Assembly (NCBI GenBank): GCA_001599595.1
Contig: BCHH01000018.1
Span: 263,462 to 327,461, forward strand
DNA from: Beverwykella pulmonaria
Taxonomy: Eukaryota; Ascomycota; Dothideomycetes; Pleosporales; Melanommataceae
Length of the DNA: 64,000 nucleotides
Direction: 5' to 3'
Shown: piece by piece, positions 33,233 to 45,566 of the stretch
Position numbering within the stretch: position 1 is the first letter of the stretch
How the letters are laid out: the number at the start of each line of letters is the position of its first letter
Position numbers and translations under genes: made by a program
The notes under the pieces: generated by a model
Told to the model about the DNA's origin: nothing
The model's input: only the letters and a program-made list of their open reading frames with translations
Database searches by the model: none

Positions 33233-34852
33233 GCGTGATTCGGACTAAATCTGAACCCAGGTAGTGTGTAATGTGAACATGTTTCATCCTTATTAGTGAA
33301 CGTGTGAAGGTTATAAATTATCGTTTATTATTACATGTTCTCTCTTGGTTACGTTCCAATATGAAGGGATTATGGGAATGTGGTGGTGTTCGAGGTGGTG
33401 CTGGCAGCGATTTGTTTCTTCTACAATATACTCCTATCTACCCCGAAACCCTACTCTGAACCCTATTAGTGCGACACAAGACAACCTCCCTTACAATTCG
33501 TGCCTTAAGTGCGTCTCTGGGCAGGCGCAGGCGTGAGGCCTACGCCTGTAGGTTGCTATTGCCCGTGAGGCCTCGTCGGCCTATGGGTCACATGATGATT
33601 CACCTTTATGTTTGCTCATGTGACTCACTTCTATATTTGTTTTCACTCTCTTGGCAGGCTCCTAGCGTGCTTGGTAATTTCTTTGATAGCTCATCTGTAG
33701 AACATAATAAACATCACAATACAATCCACTTCGTTACATCACGACAGGCCTCAACTACCTACACTGTCACGCTTGCTGTTGATGGTGATGTTCCCTTATA
33801 TGTAGAATTTGTCCTTTGTGTACTATAGTTTGTCGCACCTAATCTTCTCCTCCCCTCCCTTGTGCTATGTTGGTGCAGACACCTTATCTGCCGTTCTCCC
33901 AGCGCCGCTGTCGCTCCTGGCAGGTACTATCGTCGTACGGTCTGTTGCGATATACTAGCTGGTGGGCAAGGCTAGTTGTTGTAGGAGTAGCTGCTGGCGT
34001 CTGTCTGTTGCTAACATGGCGCTGGCTAGGTTTTCCGCAGCACACCTAAAGAGTTAGAGGTCTAGTTGTCGCTGTTTCGTCCGTGCGTGGATTGGGGCTT
34101 GTTGCTATTGTGTAGTTGTTGTGAACTGCTGCTAATAATGTATTTAAAGATAATCCTTGTTTTGATAGAGTTCGTGAACCATTTTCTAACTGTTGAATAT
34201 AGTTGTAGTAGTGTGGAAACCATGCACTGTCTTACTATAAGTAGCTTCTGTCAGGAGCAAGCGCAGCACCACTCCGCCACTGAAACCTAAAAGGTATAAA
34301 TGTTTCATTACATATGACGGTAGCAGTCGCTCAGCTCAACCACGCATCACGGGAACACGCATCAGATGCGACAGTGGCAGGCGCTCAGCTCAACCATGTC
34401 GAACGACGACGTGTGCGCGCCACGTCATGCCACACTCTCAGGACACGCTCGGTCGGCCTGCGCCCGGACCATACCCCACTGTATATAGGATTGTTCTCTC
34501 TGAGTACCTCTTCTCTCCCTATCATAGTGTAGCTGAAATAGAGCCTACTTATCCTTTCATTACCTCCCCGCATCCACGATAGTGAAGCCTATGCTCGTTA
34601 TCACAGTATGTCTAGTTACAAAGTTAGTGAGTTAGATACAGGGTATAGTATCTTATTACGGAAACTAAAGCAAACATCTTATTACCAAAATTGCTTAGTA
34701 TATATAGGAAGCCCTAGAGATGCATAGTAAGTAGCCCACTAGGATCTTAGCAATGCTTGAATTCCCACGGTGACTCTAAAGAGGTTGCACAATGCGGTGC
34801 CCATTAACAACTTGGCCTAGCCTAAATACTAAGGCAGAAAAGAAAAGTGTGC
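33233..34852. other. Repeat-derived, gene-free region
   Basis: No intact gene is seen in 1.6 kb. Short frames have no recognisable content. A segment at 33500..33545 (GTGCCTTAAGTGCGTC, then GGCAGGCGCAGGC) resembles 50646..50690 (GTGCCTTACGTGCGTC), suggesting remains of a dispersed element. At 34330..34400 the phrase GCTCAGCTCAACCA occurs twice. Confidence 0.4.
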
Positions 34853-35407
34853 TTAGTTGGCGCCTATCCGAGCAGCAGGATGATTCCATAGATCTGAGAC
34901 GTCATATTCTGGAAGCGCTTCAAAATCGCACTTCAGAAGGCGCCTGGTTATAATCACTACTTCCTTCTTAGCCTGCTCCTCCGAGATACGAATTCCACCC
35001 TTGTTCTGTTCCCAGGTGATAGCTTCAATCTTCACACCACTGCTGCTACTGCCACCGTCGCTTGGCTTCACAAAAAGTACGTAGAGTTCCTTGCCCGTCC
35101 AGCTCCGGGCAAGGTGGATGGAGATGTTGCCGCTCTGGCTCTGTTCTTTGACCGAGACGCGCCATTTGTCATCCATATCCTGAGGCTCGAAACCGGCGTT
35201 GAGCTTCCGAAAGTCAGTATCGCTGATCCTTAGACCCCACGATGCTGTGGCAGGCTCCTGCATGGCGTGTATGTGATCTGTGATTTGATTTACACGTGAG
35301 CATAGAAGCGCCGGTCGTGTTCTGATGTTGGCACGGAACTCTGAGTACAGACTCTGCTTGGAAATGATTGAGACAGGAGAAAATAGAGGACGACGGATGC
35401 AAAGCAT
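34853..35407 (-). CDS. Small uncharacterised fungal protein
   Basis: A single exon of 184 residues, or about 137 if the internal ATG at the phrase MQEPATASWGLR is used, which looks more natural because the conserved text begins there. Visible features are WGLRISDTDFRKLNAGFEPQ, DMDDKWRVSVKEQ, ISIHLARSWTGKELYVLFVK, ITWEQNKGGIRISEEQAKKE and a C-terminal ALPEYDVSDLWNHPAA. The pattern suggests a compact strand-rich domain with no membrane segment. I recognise it only as a recurrent hypothetical protein of filamentous fungi, often found near repeats. Function unknown. Confidence 0.65.
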   Translation of the reverse strand: MLCIRRPLFSPVSIISKQSLYSEFRANIRTRPALLCSRVNQITDHIHAMQEPATASWGLRISDTDFRKLNAGFEPQDMDDKWRVSVKEQSQSGNISIHLARSWTGKELYVLFVKPSDGGSSSSGVKIEAITWEQNKGGIRISEEQAKKEVVIITRRLLKCDFEALPEYDVSDLWNHPAARIGAN

Positions 35408-35597
35408 GCTTTGTGCAGTGGTTTACTTATCCGTAGCAGGGCAGCTGAAGTTGAGCAGCAACCGTGTGTGTTTATATTGGTGTCCGTGGTGTCGCTGACC
35501 CTCCGCTGAGCCCGCTGGTTCGCTACCGTGTCCGTGCACGTGACGCCCCATCAACGAAAAACTACCCTATACCGCGATGCGTCGCAACGCCACCATT

Positions 35598-35714
35598 ATG
35601 GCTCCTATTGACGATGCGATTGCTGCGATAGAATCGCTGAAGCCTGGGGAATTTTTCTCCTACATCAAAATGGCTGATAAGTTTGGTGTTGATCGATTAA
35701 CGCTATCGCACTAG
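35598..35714 (+). pseudogene. Truncated pogo-type transposase start
   Basis: A 38-codon frame (MAPIDDAIAAIESLKPGEFF then VDRLTLSH) has the look of the psq-type helix-turn-helix opening of pogo-family transposases and ends at TAG. Nothing recognisable as the rest of the enzyme follows. It is distinct from the 4235 copy in sequence, so a second subfamily was once active. Confidence 0.55.
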
Positions 35715-36017
35715 CGCCTGTGCCACATGTAACTAGTGTCTGTGCCACAGGAAGTGCCAGGACAACAACCCGTTTTACACTAGCTAAATGCCGCTTGCTT
35801 CCATTATGTCTCGCAATGTGAGGTTACTTTATCTATTCATTCCCGATCGCTTATAAAGTCAGGCGTACAATTTAGATACGGACGCCCAGCGTTTAAGTGC
35901 CTTTCCAACATAGAAGCAAACCCACCATTCGACTAAATTTTATCGCCCAACTCAGGACTGCCAACCAACTTGTTCATTCATTCACCCGTTTATTCATTCT
36001 ATCCCAGCATCTTAATC

Positions 36018-36969
36018 ATGGGACTCCTGGCCTACCTACGGCACATTAGGCGCTGCAAAGCCGTCAACGCTACGGTTGCGGCTGAATATGAAGAGTGGCT
36101 GCAGAATGTCACATCAGGTATGTTAGATAATTATGGTATTTGTATTCAACATACGGGATCTCTTCTTAACTAGTCTCAAGGAGGGGACCGATGTAGTCTC
36201 GGCAGACGTCACACCTGCTGATCTTCAGTATTTCGATGACCTCATTGCAGGCCAGCTACAGATGACCTGGATTATCCACCACCTCACGCGTGCTCATGCT
36301 AAGAAGACCGAAGTCATACAATCCGCCGCCTCGATTCTCGAAACTCTCATCCTTTCCCACGCTTGTTTTCCGTTTTCCAGCCCAGTCTTGCTCACAAAAG
36401 ATGCATTTTGCCGCGCAATCCTACTACAAACAGATAGATGCGAATCAACCTTTAAACAATCAGAGAGAACTTCGGGTTACGATACAATTCGCAGGCGCTC
36501 GGAACAACGGCGACTTACGTTTATTTACTCAACCCTAGCGTGTCCACCTATCGGAATGCCAACACACGAGGATATCCTTGATGTAGTGTGCAGAGTTCGG
36601 TATCCTTGGGGATTCTGCTCCAAGGGAATTATTCTACGCCGCCCTGTTTCTGACTTTTTGCCACTGGCCGAGAAACTAGAGCCTTTAGAAGAGACAATAT
36701 TACCATATTCACTGCCTGTCTCATTTCTACGACCTCTTAGAAACCGTGTTGCAGCTTTCCCACCTCGATGGAATGAGCCTGTAGCTGATATAGGTTTTGG
36801 CGGAAGGGATGAATTGAGCGCTGAGCAATTTGCGCAATGGGCAACAAAGGTATGCAACAATGTTATCTATAGGCATTGCAAATTTTTTTTAAGTTACACT
36901 AACTTCGAAAAGGTACAACTGCTTGAAGCCCTGGATCAAATTTTTAGTGCATTCTTTCACGAAACATAG
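36018..36969 (+). CDS. Uncharacterised fungal protein
   Basis: A best model joins 36018..36117 to 36206..36969 (88-base intron, GTATGT donor, phase 1), about 287 residues. Text includes MGLLAYLRHIRRCKAVNATV, DVTPADLQYFDDLIAGQLQM, THEDILDVVCRVRYPWGF, LRRPVSDFLPLAEKLEPLEE and GGRDELSAEQFAQWATK. Mostly helical, with no membrane segment. I recall similar hypothetical proteins in other Pezizomycotina but no function. A 63-base stretch at 36850..36912 has intron signals (GTATGC, CACTAAC, AAAAG) yet is open and a multiple of three, so it may be retained or spliced. The first intron acceptor is also uncertain. Confidence 0.55.
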
Positions 36970-38712
36970 ATATAAGCCTATCATCTACTGTCTGTCAGCG
37001 TAGTCTGTAGCTGTAGCAGGAAGCCAAATGTGAATTGTGAATTCTTTACAGCGCATGGATTGAATTGGAAGCAGACATAGTGTCCCAGCAGTCAAGAAGT
37101 GGCCAAAAAAAAGAGACTTCTTGAGAGTGTTGTTGCTGCTCTATTGTTCACGGATAATACCTGGGTGGTTGATCAAGAAGTTCATCAGCTCGATGCCGCT
37201 CCGAAGCAAGGCTTGTTTGTTGGTATAACCGCGAGAGACAGCCTTGCTACGGAACTCAAGGCATCAACGCCACAACAACATTGTAAGTCATCAAGAACTC
37301 ATACTGTCATTACTGCCTATTTGATTATTGTGTACTTAAATAGCCATTACCTTTGGTTTTCAATCAACAATTCAATCTCTGAAGACAATATTTGTGTGTA
37401 CTTCATGCTGCCAAGCATAACCTCCCTTATTGTCAGCGGGCCAAAGGCTGGCAGACGAAGTAGTGGTATAATAAACACTTGTAATTCACGATAAACCCCA
37501 AAAAACGATGTATTTCCATATTATTTTGCTGCTAATTGATTGCGCATAGGAACTTTGGTGGGGCGCGAGTCAGTGCGCTTCTCGCTTAGGCAATCAAACT
37601 TTTGACGCGTGACTGTAAGAAAGGCCGAACCTGAGGTGATGCATTTGTTTTCAGGCGAAGCCGTGATCGACACGAGTGAGCCGGACTGGCGCCAAGGCTA
37701 AAAATAATCCCCTTCCGAGCAGGTGGGGTGTTGGGTTGTCTTTCTGCATCCGCTCGGCGCATCGAGCCTGTGCTCCCCGTGGATTCTCCAGTGTGCAGCC
37801 AACCGTGCTTCCAGCTTCTTCCAGTGCCCTTCCCACACCACTTCCACCGTCGTTGTCTGTGGATCTAATATAGCATACTGTCATGTCCGTCTAACAAGGC
37901 TCACTGCGCAATGAGGGGCAAGCGCGACCCAAGTCAAGAAGTTCCCTATGGACGGGCTACTATCTTACTTTTGCGAGTGTCGATTTGGAGTCGCCCATCC
38001 AAAACTCCCTCATTGCTTTCTTCATCTTGGACGAAACGTTGATGCCATTTCTGTTACACTCTTCGAGAGGACCTACGATGAAGGAACTCGCCTACCCATG
38101 GCTTTCATCACCATATTCGCGAGCGTCATATATGCGGTTATGTTCTCATGGTTTTGGCCTTTATTCTCACGTTTTATTATACGCATCGTTGCCATTGGAG
38201 ACATTATAAACGCGCCTCGCTTCAGCCGCGCAGCGATCAGTCCATCAGCCCACGGTTACGAACACACCGGAATTGTCACTCGACTACACATGAGCAGGGC
38301 CACTAGAATGTTTCCAACCCCCGCCGGGGCATGTCTTGCATACCTCATACCAGTGAGTCTACAGTACGCACTGGCTCACGGCGCGACCCGCTAGCACCTA
38401 TTCGCTACGTTTGAAAGGGATCGAATGATACACTCGTCCCGTCGCCCCTATCCCGCGTCTACTAACCAAACCATTCATCATTGGCAGGACGTATACTGTA
38501 GCGAATCAGCCTTGTTCAACGTGTCTCTTTATCTTCGCCTATGCTGCACGGCTGACTGAGTTGAAGAAGTCCTCTCCCCACCAGTTGCTGAAGGCCCTAT
38601 CCTTCCACCTCACCAGATCGAAGCAGGTATGCTTAGGTACTAATTGCACGCTAGGCCTACAGTCCAACATTGTCCCATCTAGCAAAATTTGACCCAAATC
38701 GGTGTCCCAGCA
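36970..38712. other. Gene-poor region
   Basis: Open frames at 37099..37494 and 37948..38394 are present, but I see no domain, splice logic or family resemblance to support either. They may be relics. Confidence 0.4.
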
Positions 38713-41700
38713 ATGCCTCTGAGGGCCTTCACCAGGGACCCAACGTCTACCAAGTTCGAGTGAGTCTATCAATCCTCTGACCGCTGGTATAGTCTTAGCT
38801 GACTAGAGGCAGCATAGTGGCCGTACCTGCGATCGGTGCGGACCCCATCTCCACCTTCCGATACCCGGGACAGCCCAAACCAAACCCAAAGAATCTGAGA
38901 GAATGGAAACACATATTCTCGGGAATCTCGGGCGCTAGAGTCTTTCTGTATTCCTTCGATCCCCCGGAAGATTCTGGAACCCATGGCATCACAAAGTTCG
39001 CTAATGATCTGCTCAAGTGTATGCTCGACGAAGGCTTTGGAGAGAATCGCTTCATACATTTGGTCGGTCATAGTACCGGCGGTATCGTTATCAAACGAGC
39101 CTTGGTGATCGCCAATGGTAGCAACAACCCGAAGCTGCTCGACATCAAGAGAAAATGCTGCAGCACTGCCTTCTTTGGAACGCCACGTACGTATAGTCTT
39201 CTGATTTTTGTACTTCTGACCAACCATTTAAGATCATGGGAGCACGGTGTTGAGCCAGAGCACGTACAAGCAAGGAATTACGGATGTTCTTAGCCTTGAC
39301 TATCCTATCACCGAACGCGTGCGACAAGATTTACAGGATGTCGAGATGATGGATGGCATGGGCTGTTTCAGCGAGCTGTTTGAGCCCATCACCATCAACA
39401 TGGAGAAGATATGGAGTTTTTACGAGACCATGGACACCAATTTGCCAGTCAGGGCTCGTGCGAATGGCAGGACTGGAGCGGCCAGGATCCATCGCTTAGT
39501 ATGACACGCGTAACACGTTTGCACGGCCAGATCACTAACTCCAACCCAGGTCGTCGAGAGACGGAGTGCAGCACTCAACGGTTGCGACAACAATCGATTT
39601 CCACAAGTAGGCTGTGAGGAACTCATTCCTGTCAAAGCGGATCACGCCTCACTTCCTCGTTTTGGGGATGATCCAGATTGCAACGTCTACCGTAATTATA
39701 TCGAGCAGCTTCAGATCCACATAGACACACTCGCTACAGTATCCAAAGAAGGGTTCGACGCCAGATGGCTTGAACACAAACTCCGCGTCGAGGTCCATCG
39801 TTTTCATGACCTCATCGAGGACAACAAAATGACAGTCAAACTATGGTCTGTCACGCCAACGCTCTTTGATCTCCTCGAGTCCGGACCGGAGGCTTGCTTA
39901 AACGATAGAGTTGAAGATGCTATGCGATCACTCACCCAGCCTGTGGATCAAGGTACAAAAGGCAATATGGCTCCTGATGTGGATGTCCCGCATTCGGCAA
40001 CTGTTCAACCTCCTAATACCCGTGACGGTGGGAATGACTCAAGGCCGGTCCTCCAAATCCAAATAAATTCTGCGTCTCAAATGGAAATCAGCAATTCAAA
40101 CCATCAGGAAGAATGTCCGCCACATACGACCTCCACCTTGGTAGAGGCAGACCAAGAAGGCCCCAGTCAATCCCATCGGTCCGAAGAAGCCGAGTCACCA
40201 GATGATGACGCCCAAAGCGACACTAGCACTCCTTCAGCTTACTCGCTTCCTGAGACATCTCGATTCCGCTGGATACATATCCCATGCAACAACCCCCTAT
40301 GGGTCGACAAATTGTTTCTTGCCGTCGAAAGAGAGCGCGAGAACAGACTATTCGAAAAGGTTGCCGAATCCACGCCCAGCACCTCCGACGACGAAACTGT
40401 GCATGAGCACACCCCCGAGAACTCAGTATTGTCAGAGGCGCCTACAGATCTGGTGGAACGTCCTTTGGAAAATCCACTCGCGTCACATCTTGTCAAAGCC
40501 AAGGAGCTTGTGGAACAAAAAGGGTTCAAATCCCCAGGTTTGAATGAAGCCCTCATGGACCGTCACACTCAAATCGATTTGCTTAAACTTGCCCAGGAAG
40601 TGCCTTCGATAAAGAGGACGAACTTAATCCCCGAGGCCGCCCAAATGGTGAATGACATCCGCGAGAGGCGTATTATTGTCGATACAATAAAACATACAGC
40701 CAAAGAGGGACGCTCGCCTGATCTTTCTCTCATCAATCAGAAACTCTGTGAAGACAGAAGCAAGGCGGTGAAGCTCTCTAGCGCTGTTTTGAGCGAAGAT
40801 TACTGGCTGCGGCAACAGAAGAATTCCCGACATGATCTACCACATGGACGGTATATGCAGCACTCCTGTAAAATGTTTCTGCCAAATAAACTAGTGGACC
40901 CTGACGACGTCGCGGTGGATACGTTGCAACACTATTTGGCCTCCATCAGGAGTCCAATTGAGTCTCCTCAACTCTGTATTTACGTTAGTACTCATCCATG
41001 AGTCCATAATACGAGAGACTAACGGGTATAGTTGCCGTATCTACATTGGGATACATTCAGCGGCCTCAAGGCGCGGAACGCTATTGTCAAGCGCCGGATG
41101 CAGCATCTCGTCAGCATGGTCCCAAATCTTGCGATCGAGAACGGAGAATGCATGGAGAGTAAATTGATCTGGCAATATCTCGTTGACAAAAACAATCTGT
41201 CTTTGCACATTCGACGCACACTCGATCAATTCGGTCAAGCCCATTTGGAGAACACCGAGGGCCGAGACGAGGATCAGGTTCTGTACAAATGCACTATGCC
41301 AAAAAACGACGATCCTTTCACAGGTCCAATATTCCATTCGGTAAGCCTAGGATGCGTTCATCGAAGTCTGAAGGCACTTCATGGTCATTAATTCTCCGAA
41401 CATCTCTGACTACGAATAGGCAAAAAACCGCGCATCCAACACAGATGACGCAAAGGTGTTAATGGTGGATCAGCTTTGGTGTTGGGTGATCGATTCAGGT
41501 ACTGGCTTTGCTCTATCTCATAGTCTGACTATGGCTGACTCACTGCAAAGACACTGTTGCGACCTTTTTCACGCCAAGGGAGGATCTCAAAGCCCATCAG
41601 CAGCCGTCATACCGTAGCGAGCCTAGCAACAACTACGACCACAGCGGCTTGCAGACGGATCATAACACAGAGCCTGACACCACGCAAACGAATGGGAGGC

Positions 41701-42940
41701 CCAAGAATTACAGCGCTGGAGATTTACTTTACCACTTGTATACCGATGTTAATGGAGACCAACGCTTTGCCAATCGCTGCTCTGACCCCTTCGATTTCGT
41801 GGCGCTCGCTGTCTGGCATGCCGTTACAGTGTTTCTTGATCGTGTTCCAGACCGAGACCTTCAGGTTTTCACGCTGTTCGAAGAGAGGCTGTGCGAACTA
41901 GTACGTTCTTAGTTTCCTCGATCATACACCACGTGACTAATTGTGCAGGTTGAATTCCGAACCGCCTCCTTCAAGATTTTCCGCGACAGTCAGATCAAGT
42001 CCTCCAGTATTTTCATGGGCAAAAGTAAGGGATCAGCAGCCAGTCGCAAATTCCAGGAGATCATTCAGGCACTGGACCCGAGCTACGACCTCACCGCTTG
42101 GATCGAACTTAACGATATCCAAGACGAACTCTCAATGCTCAGCACCCTTTTCTCAAATCAGACCGAAGTCGTCCGCGACCTCATCCGCGCGTACCAGCTC
42201 TTGGACAAAAGCAGCGATAAGATGAATCACAGGCAAGCCATTGGATGGCTGAGAGATGCCGAGATGTGTGTTGGTCGTTACCGGCAAAGGGTTGAAGATT
42301 TGTGCAAACGGACGAAAACCGCGATCGCCGACAGCCAGTCGCTGCTCGATATGAAGCAGAAACAGAGCAACGTGATTGAAGCGTACTTTGGTCGCATTGC
42401 CGCGCAGACCCAGGGCGAGCAGAACCGCTCTATCCTCATTTTCACAATCTTCACGGTCGTTTTCGTAAGTCCCCTTTATCTTCATGTCACCGACAGGATT
42501 GTGGCTGACTCTGACACGTTTAGCTCCCATTATCCTTCTTCACATCTCTATTCAGCATGAACGTGCGTGAATGGACCGGCAACGACACCAACAAGACTCT
42601 GCACACAGTAATCAGCCTCATGGTCTCCGTCTCCGCTGTCGCCATCGTAGCAGTAGTCTTTCTGGCTTTTACCCGCCCCATCCTGGACGTTACGAACTCG
42701 ACTGTGAAGAAGACGGCCGTCACGGTCAAGAACAGGCACAAGCACTTCCAGAGACTGCGAAACTGGTGGAAGAGGCGGAGGGGCAAGGAGGAGGAAGAAG
42801 ATGAGGATAATGTGATTAATATTGAGGCTGGTATTGCGTCGCCCGGTAATGTGAGTTGGTTTGGTAGTCGGATGGATTTAGATCGGGTGGAGCAGGGTGG
42901 GAGGAGAAGGCGGAGGAATAGAGTGGGCTTCGTTAGGTAG
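38713..42940 (+). CDS. SesB-like alpha/beta hydrolase fused to a CorA-like membrane domain
   Basis: Nine exons, 38713..38759, 38813..39186, 39233..39498, 39550..40983, 41032..41340, 41420..41498, 41551..41900, 41949..42464 and 42524..42940, join without a stop to about 1,263 residues. The N-terminus (IVAVPAIGADP, then LVGHSTGGIVIKRAL with nucleophile S103, then FFGTPHHGS) is a SERAC1/SesB-type hydrolase as found at the front of fungal NLR proteins. There is no NACHT/NB-ARC. The middle is acidic and Ser/Pro-rich, then helical. The C-terminal third has VLMVDQLWCWVI, a long coiled coil (LLDMKQKQSNVIEAYFGRIA) and two membrane helices, with SMN at about residues 1136-1138 where CorA Mg2+ channels have GMN. 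A basic, acidic-tract tail ends it. It probably sits in a membrane with the hydrolase in the cytosol. Function is unproven. Confidence 0.85.
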
Positions 42941-44037
42941 TCCACTTGGTTATAGCGCTTTCTGGGAAAATCTAGTGATACCGCTGTTGGATATGGAGTG
43001 GCGTTCTCCAATGGTACCTTAGGGTATGACTCGAGTTTCGCGTCATTTTGGAATTTTCGACATGGAATTTGGGCGTATGTCGGAGGCAAGTTGGCCATAG
43101 CTCTAGTGCGCGGGCCGAAATAAAAGTCTTCTAGCTAATGCGAATCTATAGTTCTCATGCTGCCCTTTCTCTCCATTGCAGTGGCCTGGTGGTATAAAAT
43201 GCCGAAACCGTGCCTCCATTCTATGCTACCTCTTCTCCCTCCATTCGTCCTGCAGCATACGCCGCAATCTCCCCATACTTGTCCCAAGCATACCCGGCGC
43301 CCTAAATTCCCCCCTCACATCCTTAAACTCTAAACCCTCCCTCACTACCTTCGCCACCGCCTTCGCAATTGCCTCTGTTAAACCCCGCAAGAACCTACTA
43401 ACTTTCCTACCCTAAAACCCTTCTAACATGCGCCTAGCTATCCGGTGTAACACTCGTAATCTCTACCTACGCTTTTTCTGCCTCCGCCCTCTATCCTCCT
43501 TGCCCTAGAAATTGCACTGCATGTAGTCTACCCGGCACCTTTAACTCTACTGGTAAATTGTGTAGAGTTGTCAAAGTGGTTAAACTAAGAAGCGCGATTA
43601 AACCGAACGAGCCAGCTTCTGCTGCTAACTACGATGCTGCCGTCTAGGCCGGGGATAAGGAAATTTAACGCCCGTTAAAGGGCTAAAGTTGAAGTTGTAG
43701 GTGCGTAGGATGCCCATGCCTACCCTGCCATCAGTTGTGCCGCTGGCGATGATATGTTACGGGTACTGTTATGGCGGTACTGCGGGGAACCCGCGTTTGA
43801 TGGGCCGTCAAGGCGCTCGGAGAGTTCGATTCCTCCTGCCAGACACAGCGTCATGCATGGGAGGGCCATGTACCCATCGGGACAGCATCTGCAGCATCGG
43901 CCGCCGATATCTACCACGACACGACCATGAAAGGTCCCAAGCCGAAAATCTCACCAATTTACCTGCACGACCAACCCCAGCACACCAGGAACAACACTCA
44001 GCAAACAATCCTTGCGCCAAACGCAATCAATCCCCCG
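42941..44037. other. Intergenic region
   Basis: No gene is supported. The minus strand at 43185..43415 reads as a short open stretch (REGLEFKDVRGEFRAPGMLG) that could be a relic of an enzyme C-terminus, but I cannot place it. An in-frame ATG at 43927 precedes the next gene's likely start. Confidence 0.4.
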
Positions 44038-45139
44038 ATGGCCTCCTCAAAGCTTTTCGCAAACATCCCCCCCTTCCCCGAAGATGTGCCCACGACGCCC
44101 CTCTACATCATATCTCTCTCTCAGCTCCGCCGCAATGATGTCTCCGCTGCAAAAGCTGTCTTCAAGGCCTGCCAAGAACTCGGATTCTTCCTTCTCGACC
44201 TCCACGATGATGACGTGGGCGATGCGCTCATTGGAGAGATTGACGAGCTGTTCAACGTGGGGAAGGATATTCTGGGGTTGCCGGAGAGTGTGAAGAGGGA
44301 GTTTGTGCACGACCCTCCTCGGAGCTTTTTGGGGTGGGTTTATACCAACTATTGTTTCCCCTCAGCTTGCGTTCTGCATTAATGTCTGAATGTCGAGTAG
44401 ATTCAAGCCCCTCGGCAGCGCACGCACCGAGACATCCCAGCCCGACCGCTTCGAATGGTTCAACCTAGGCCAGGATCCGCTCATGGGCACTACCCCCCCA
44501 CAGCCGCTTCCCCCCCTCGTCACCACACACCTCCCCCTCTTCACCTCGTTCCTGCATCACGGCCAAACCGTCATCTCTGCCATATCCTCTGTGCTTGCCA
44601 CTCAGCTTGGGCTTCCCCCAGCAGCCTTCACCTCGTTACAGCGCGTTGACAAACCCTCGGGGACCGTGATCCGCCTCATAAAGGCATTCGCGAGCCGCGA
44701 CGCGCACGACCTGCGGACGAGCATGGTACACCACACGGATTTCGGTACCATAACCCTGCTCGCCAACGTCGTCGGGGGCTTACAAATCCTAGCCCCGGGT
44801 TCCAATCCCTCGGATGCTGGTGCGTGGTCCTGGGTGAGGCCCCGTCCTGGGCATCTGATCGTGAACTTGGGGGATGCAATGGTGCAGTGGAGTGAGGGGC
44901 TGTTGAGGAGCAATGTACATAGGATTAACCATGCGCCAGGGGCACAAAGGTTGGTGGATAGGTATAGTTTGGCGATTTTGGTGAGGCCGGAGAAGGAGGC
45001 GAGTATGAGGAGGATGGTTGAGGTAGGGGATAAGGGGAAAGGGGGAGGAGTGGAGGAGGAAGAAGAGGGAGAGGGACTATCAGCTTGGGAATGGGAGGTC
45101 AAGAGGACGATGGCGTTGAGGAGGGGGGAGGGACTGTAG
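44038..45139 (+). CDS. 2-oxoglutarate/Fe(II)-dependent oxygenase, paralog of the 2201 gene
   Basis: Exons 44038..44333 and 44401..45139 (67-base phase-2 intron) give about 344 residues. Start MASSKLFANIPPFPED aligns with MPTPKLFGQCPDFPLT of the first copy, which decides this ATG over the one at 43927. The DIOX_N phrase is ACQELGFFLLD. Iron ligands are H210-T-D212 (in VHHTDFG) and H272 (in VHRIN); R286 (in DRYSLA) binds 2-oxoglutarate. All are present. Exon 1 is 296 bases in both paralogs and the intron falls in the same Gly codon. A Gly/Glu-rich insert near the C-terminus (KGKGGGVEEEEEGEG) is extra. It lies by an MFS exporter and dead P450s, which suits secondary metabolism. The substrate is unknown. 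Confidence 0.88.
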
Positions 45140-45566
45140 CGAGCGAGAAGCCCTGAGGGGACATACGAGAGTCGGGTTTATGCCGTGTTGGACTACATAG
45201 CAAGTGGCAATTGTCATGCCGTGCTCATCTCCTACTAGCATGACTCCGACTTTCTATCTGCTCGCCTTTAATCATCACTATTATCATGTTCGCTTCACAC
45301 TTTTATGTCGCATAGCAGGGCTTGGTATGCAAGGATGGAGGGAGAGGTACAGGGCCAAGGATATATGAAATTATAGCATGAAATTTATCTATAACCATGA
45401 CACTAACGCTACAGATCCCTCCATTATGTCTGTGTAGAAGAAAACGCAATCATCAACGGTGAGACTTAGGCTCCCGAGACTCAGTTTTCACCTTACCAAA
45501 TGAGAGAATCGATCCTACTTTTTGATCCCATGCCAATCTAATATACAAATAGCTTTCAGATTCCAT
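45140..45566. other. Intergenic region
   Basis: Nothing recognised; 3' flank of the oxygenase. Confidence 0.45.

Noticed and set aside
37651..38394. Several open frames on both strands
   Set aside because: No family resemblance, no intron pattern and mutual overlap; treated as non-coding.
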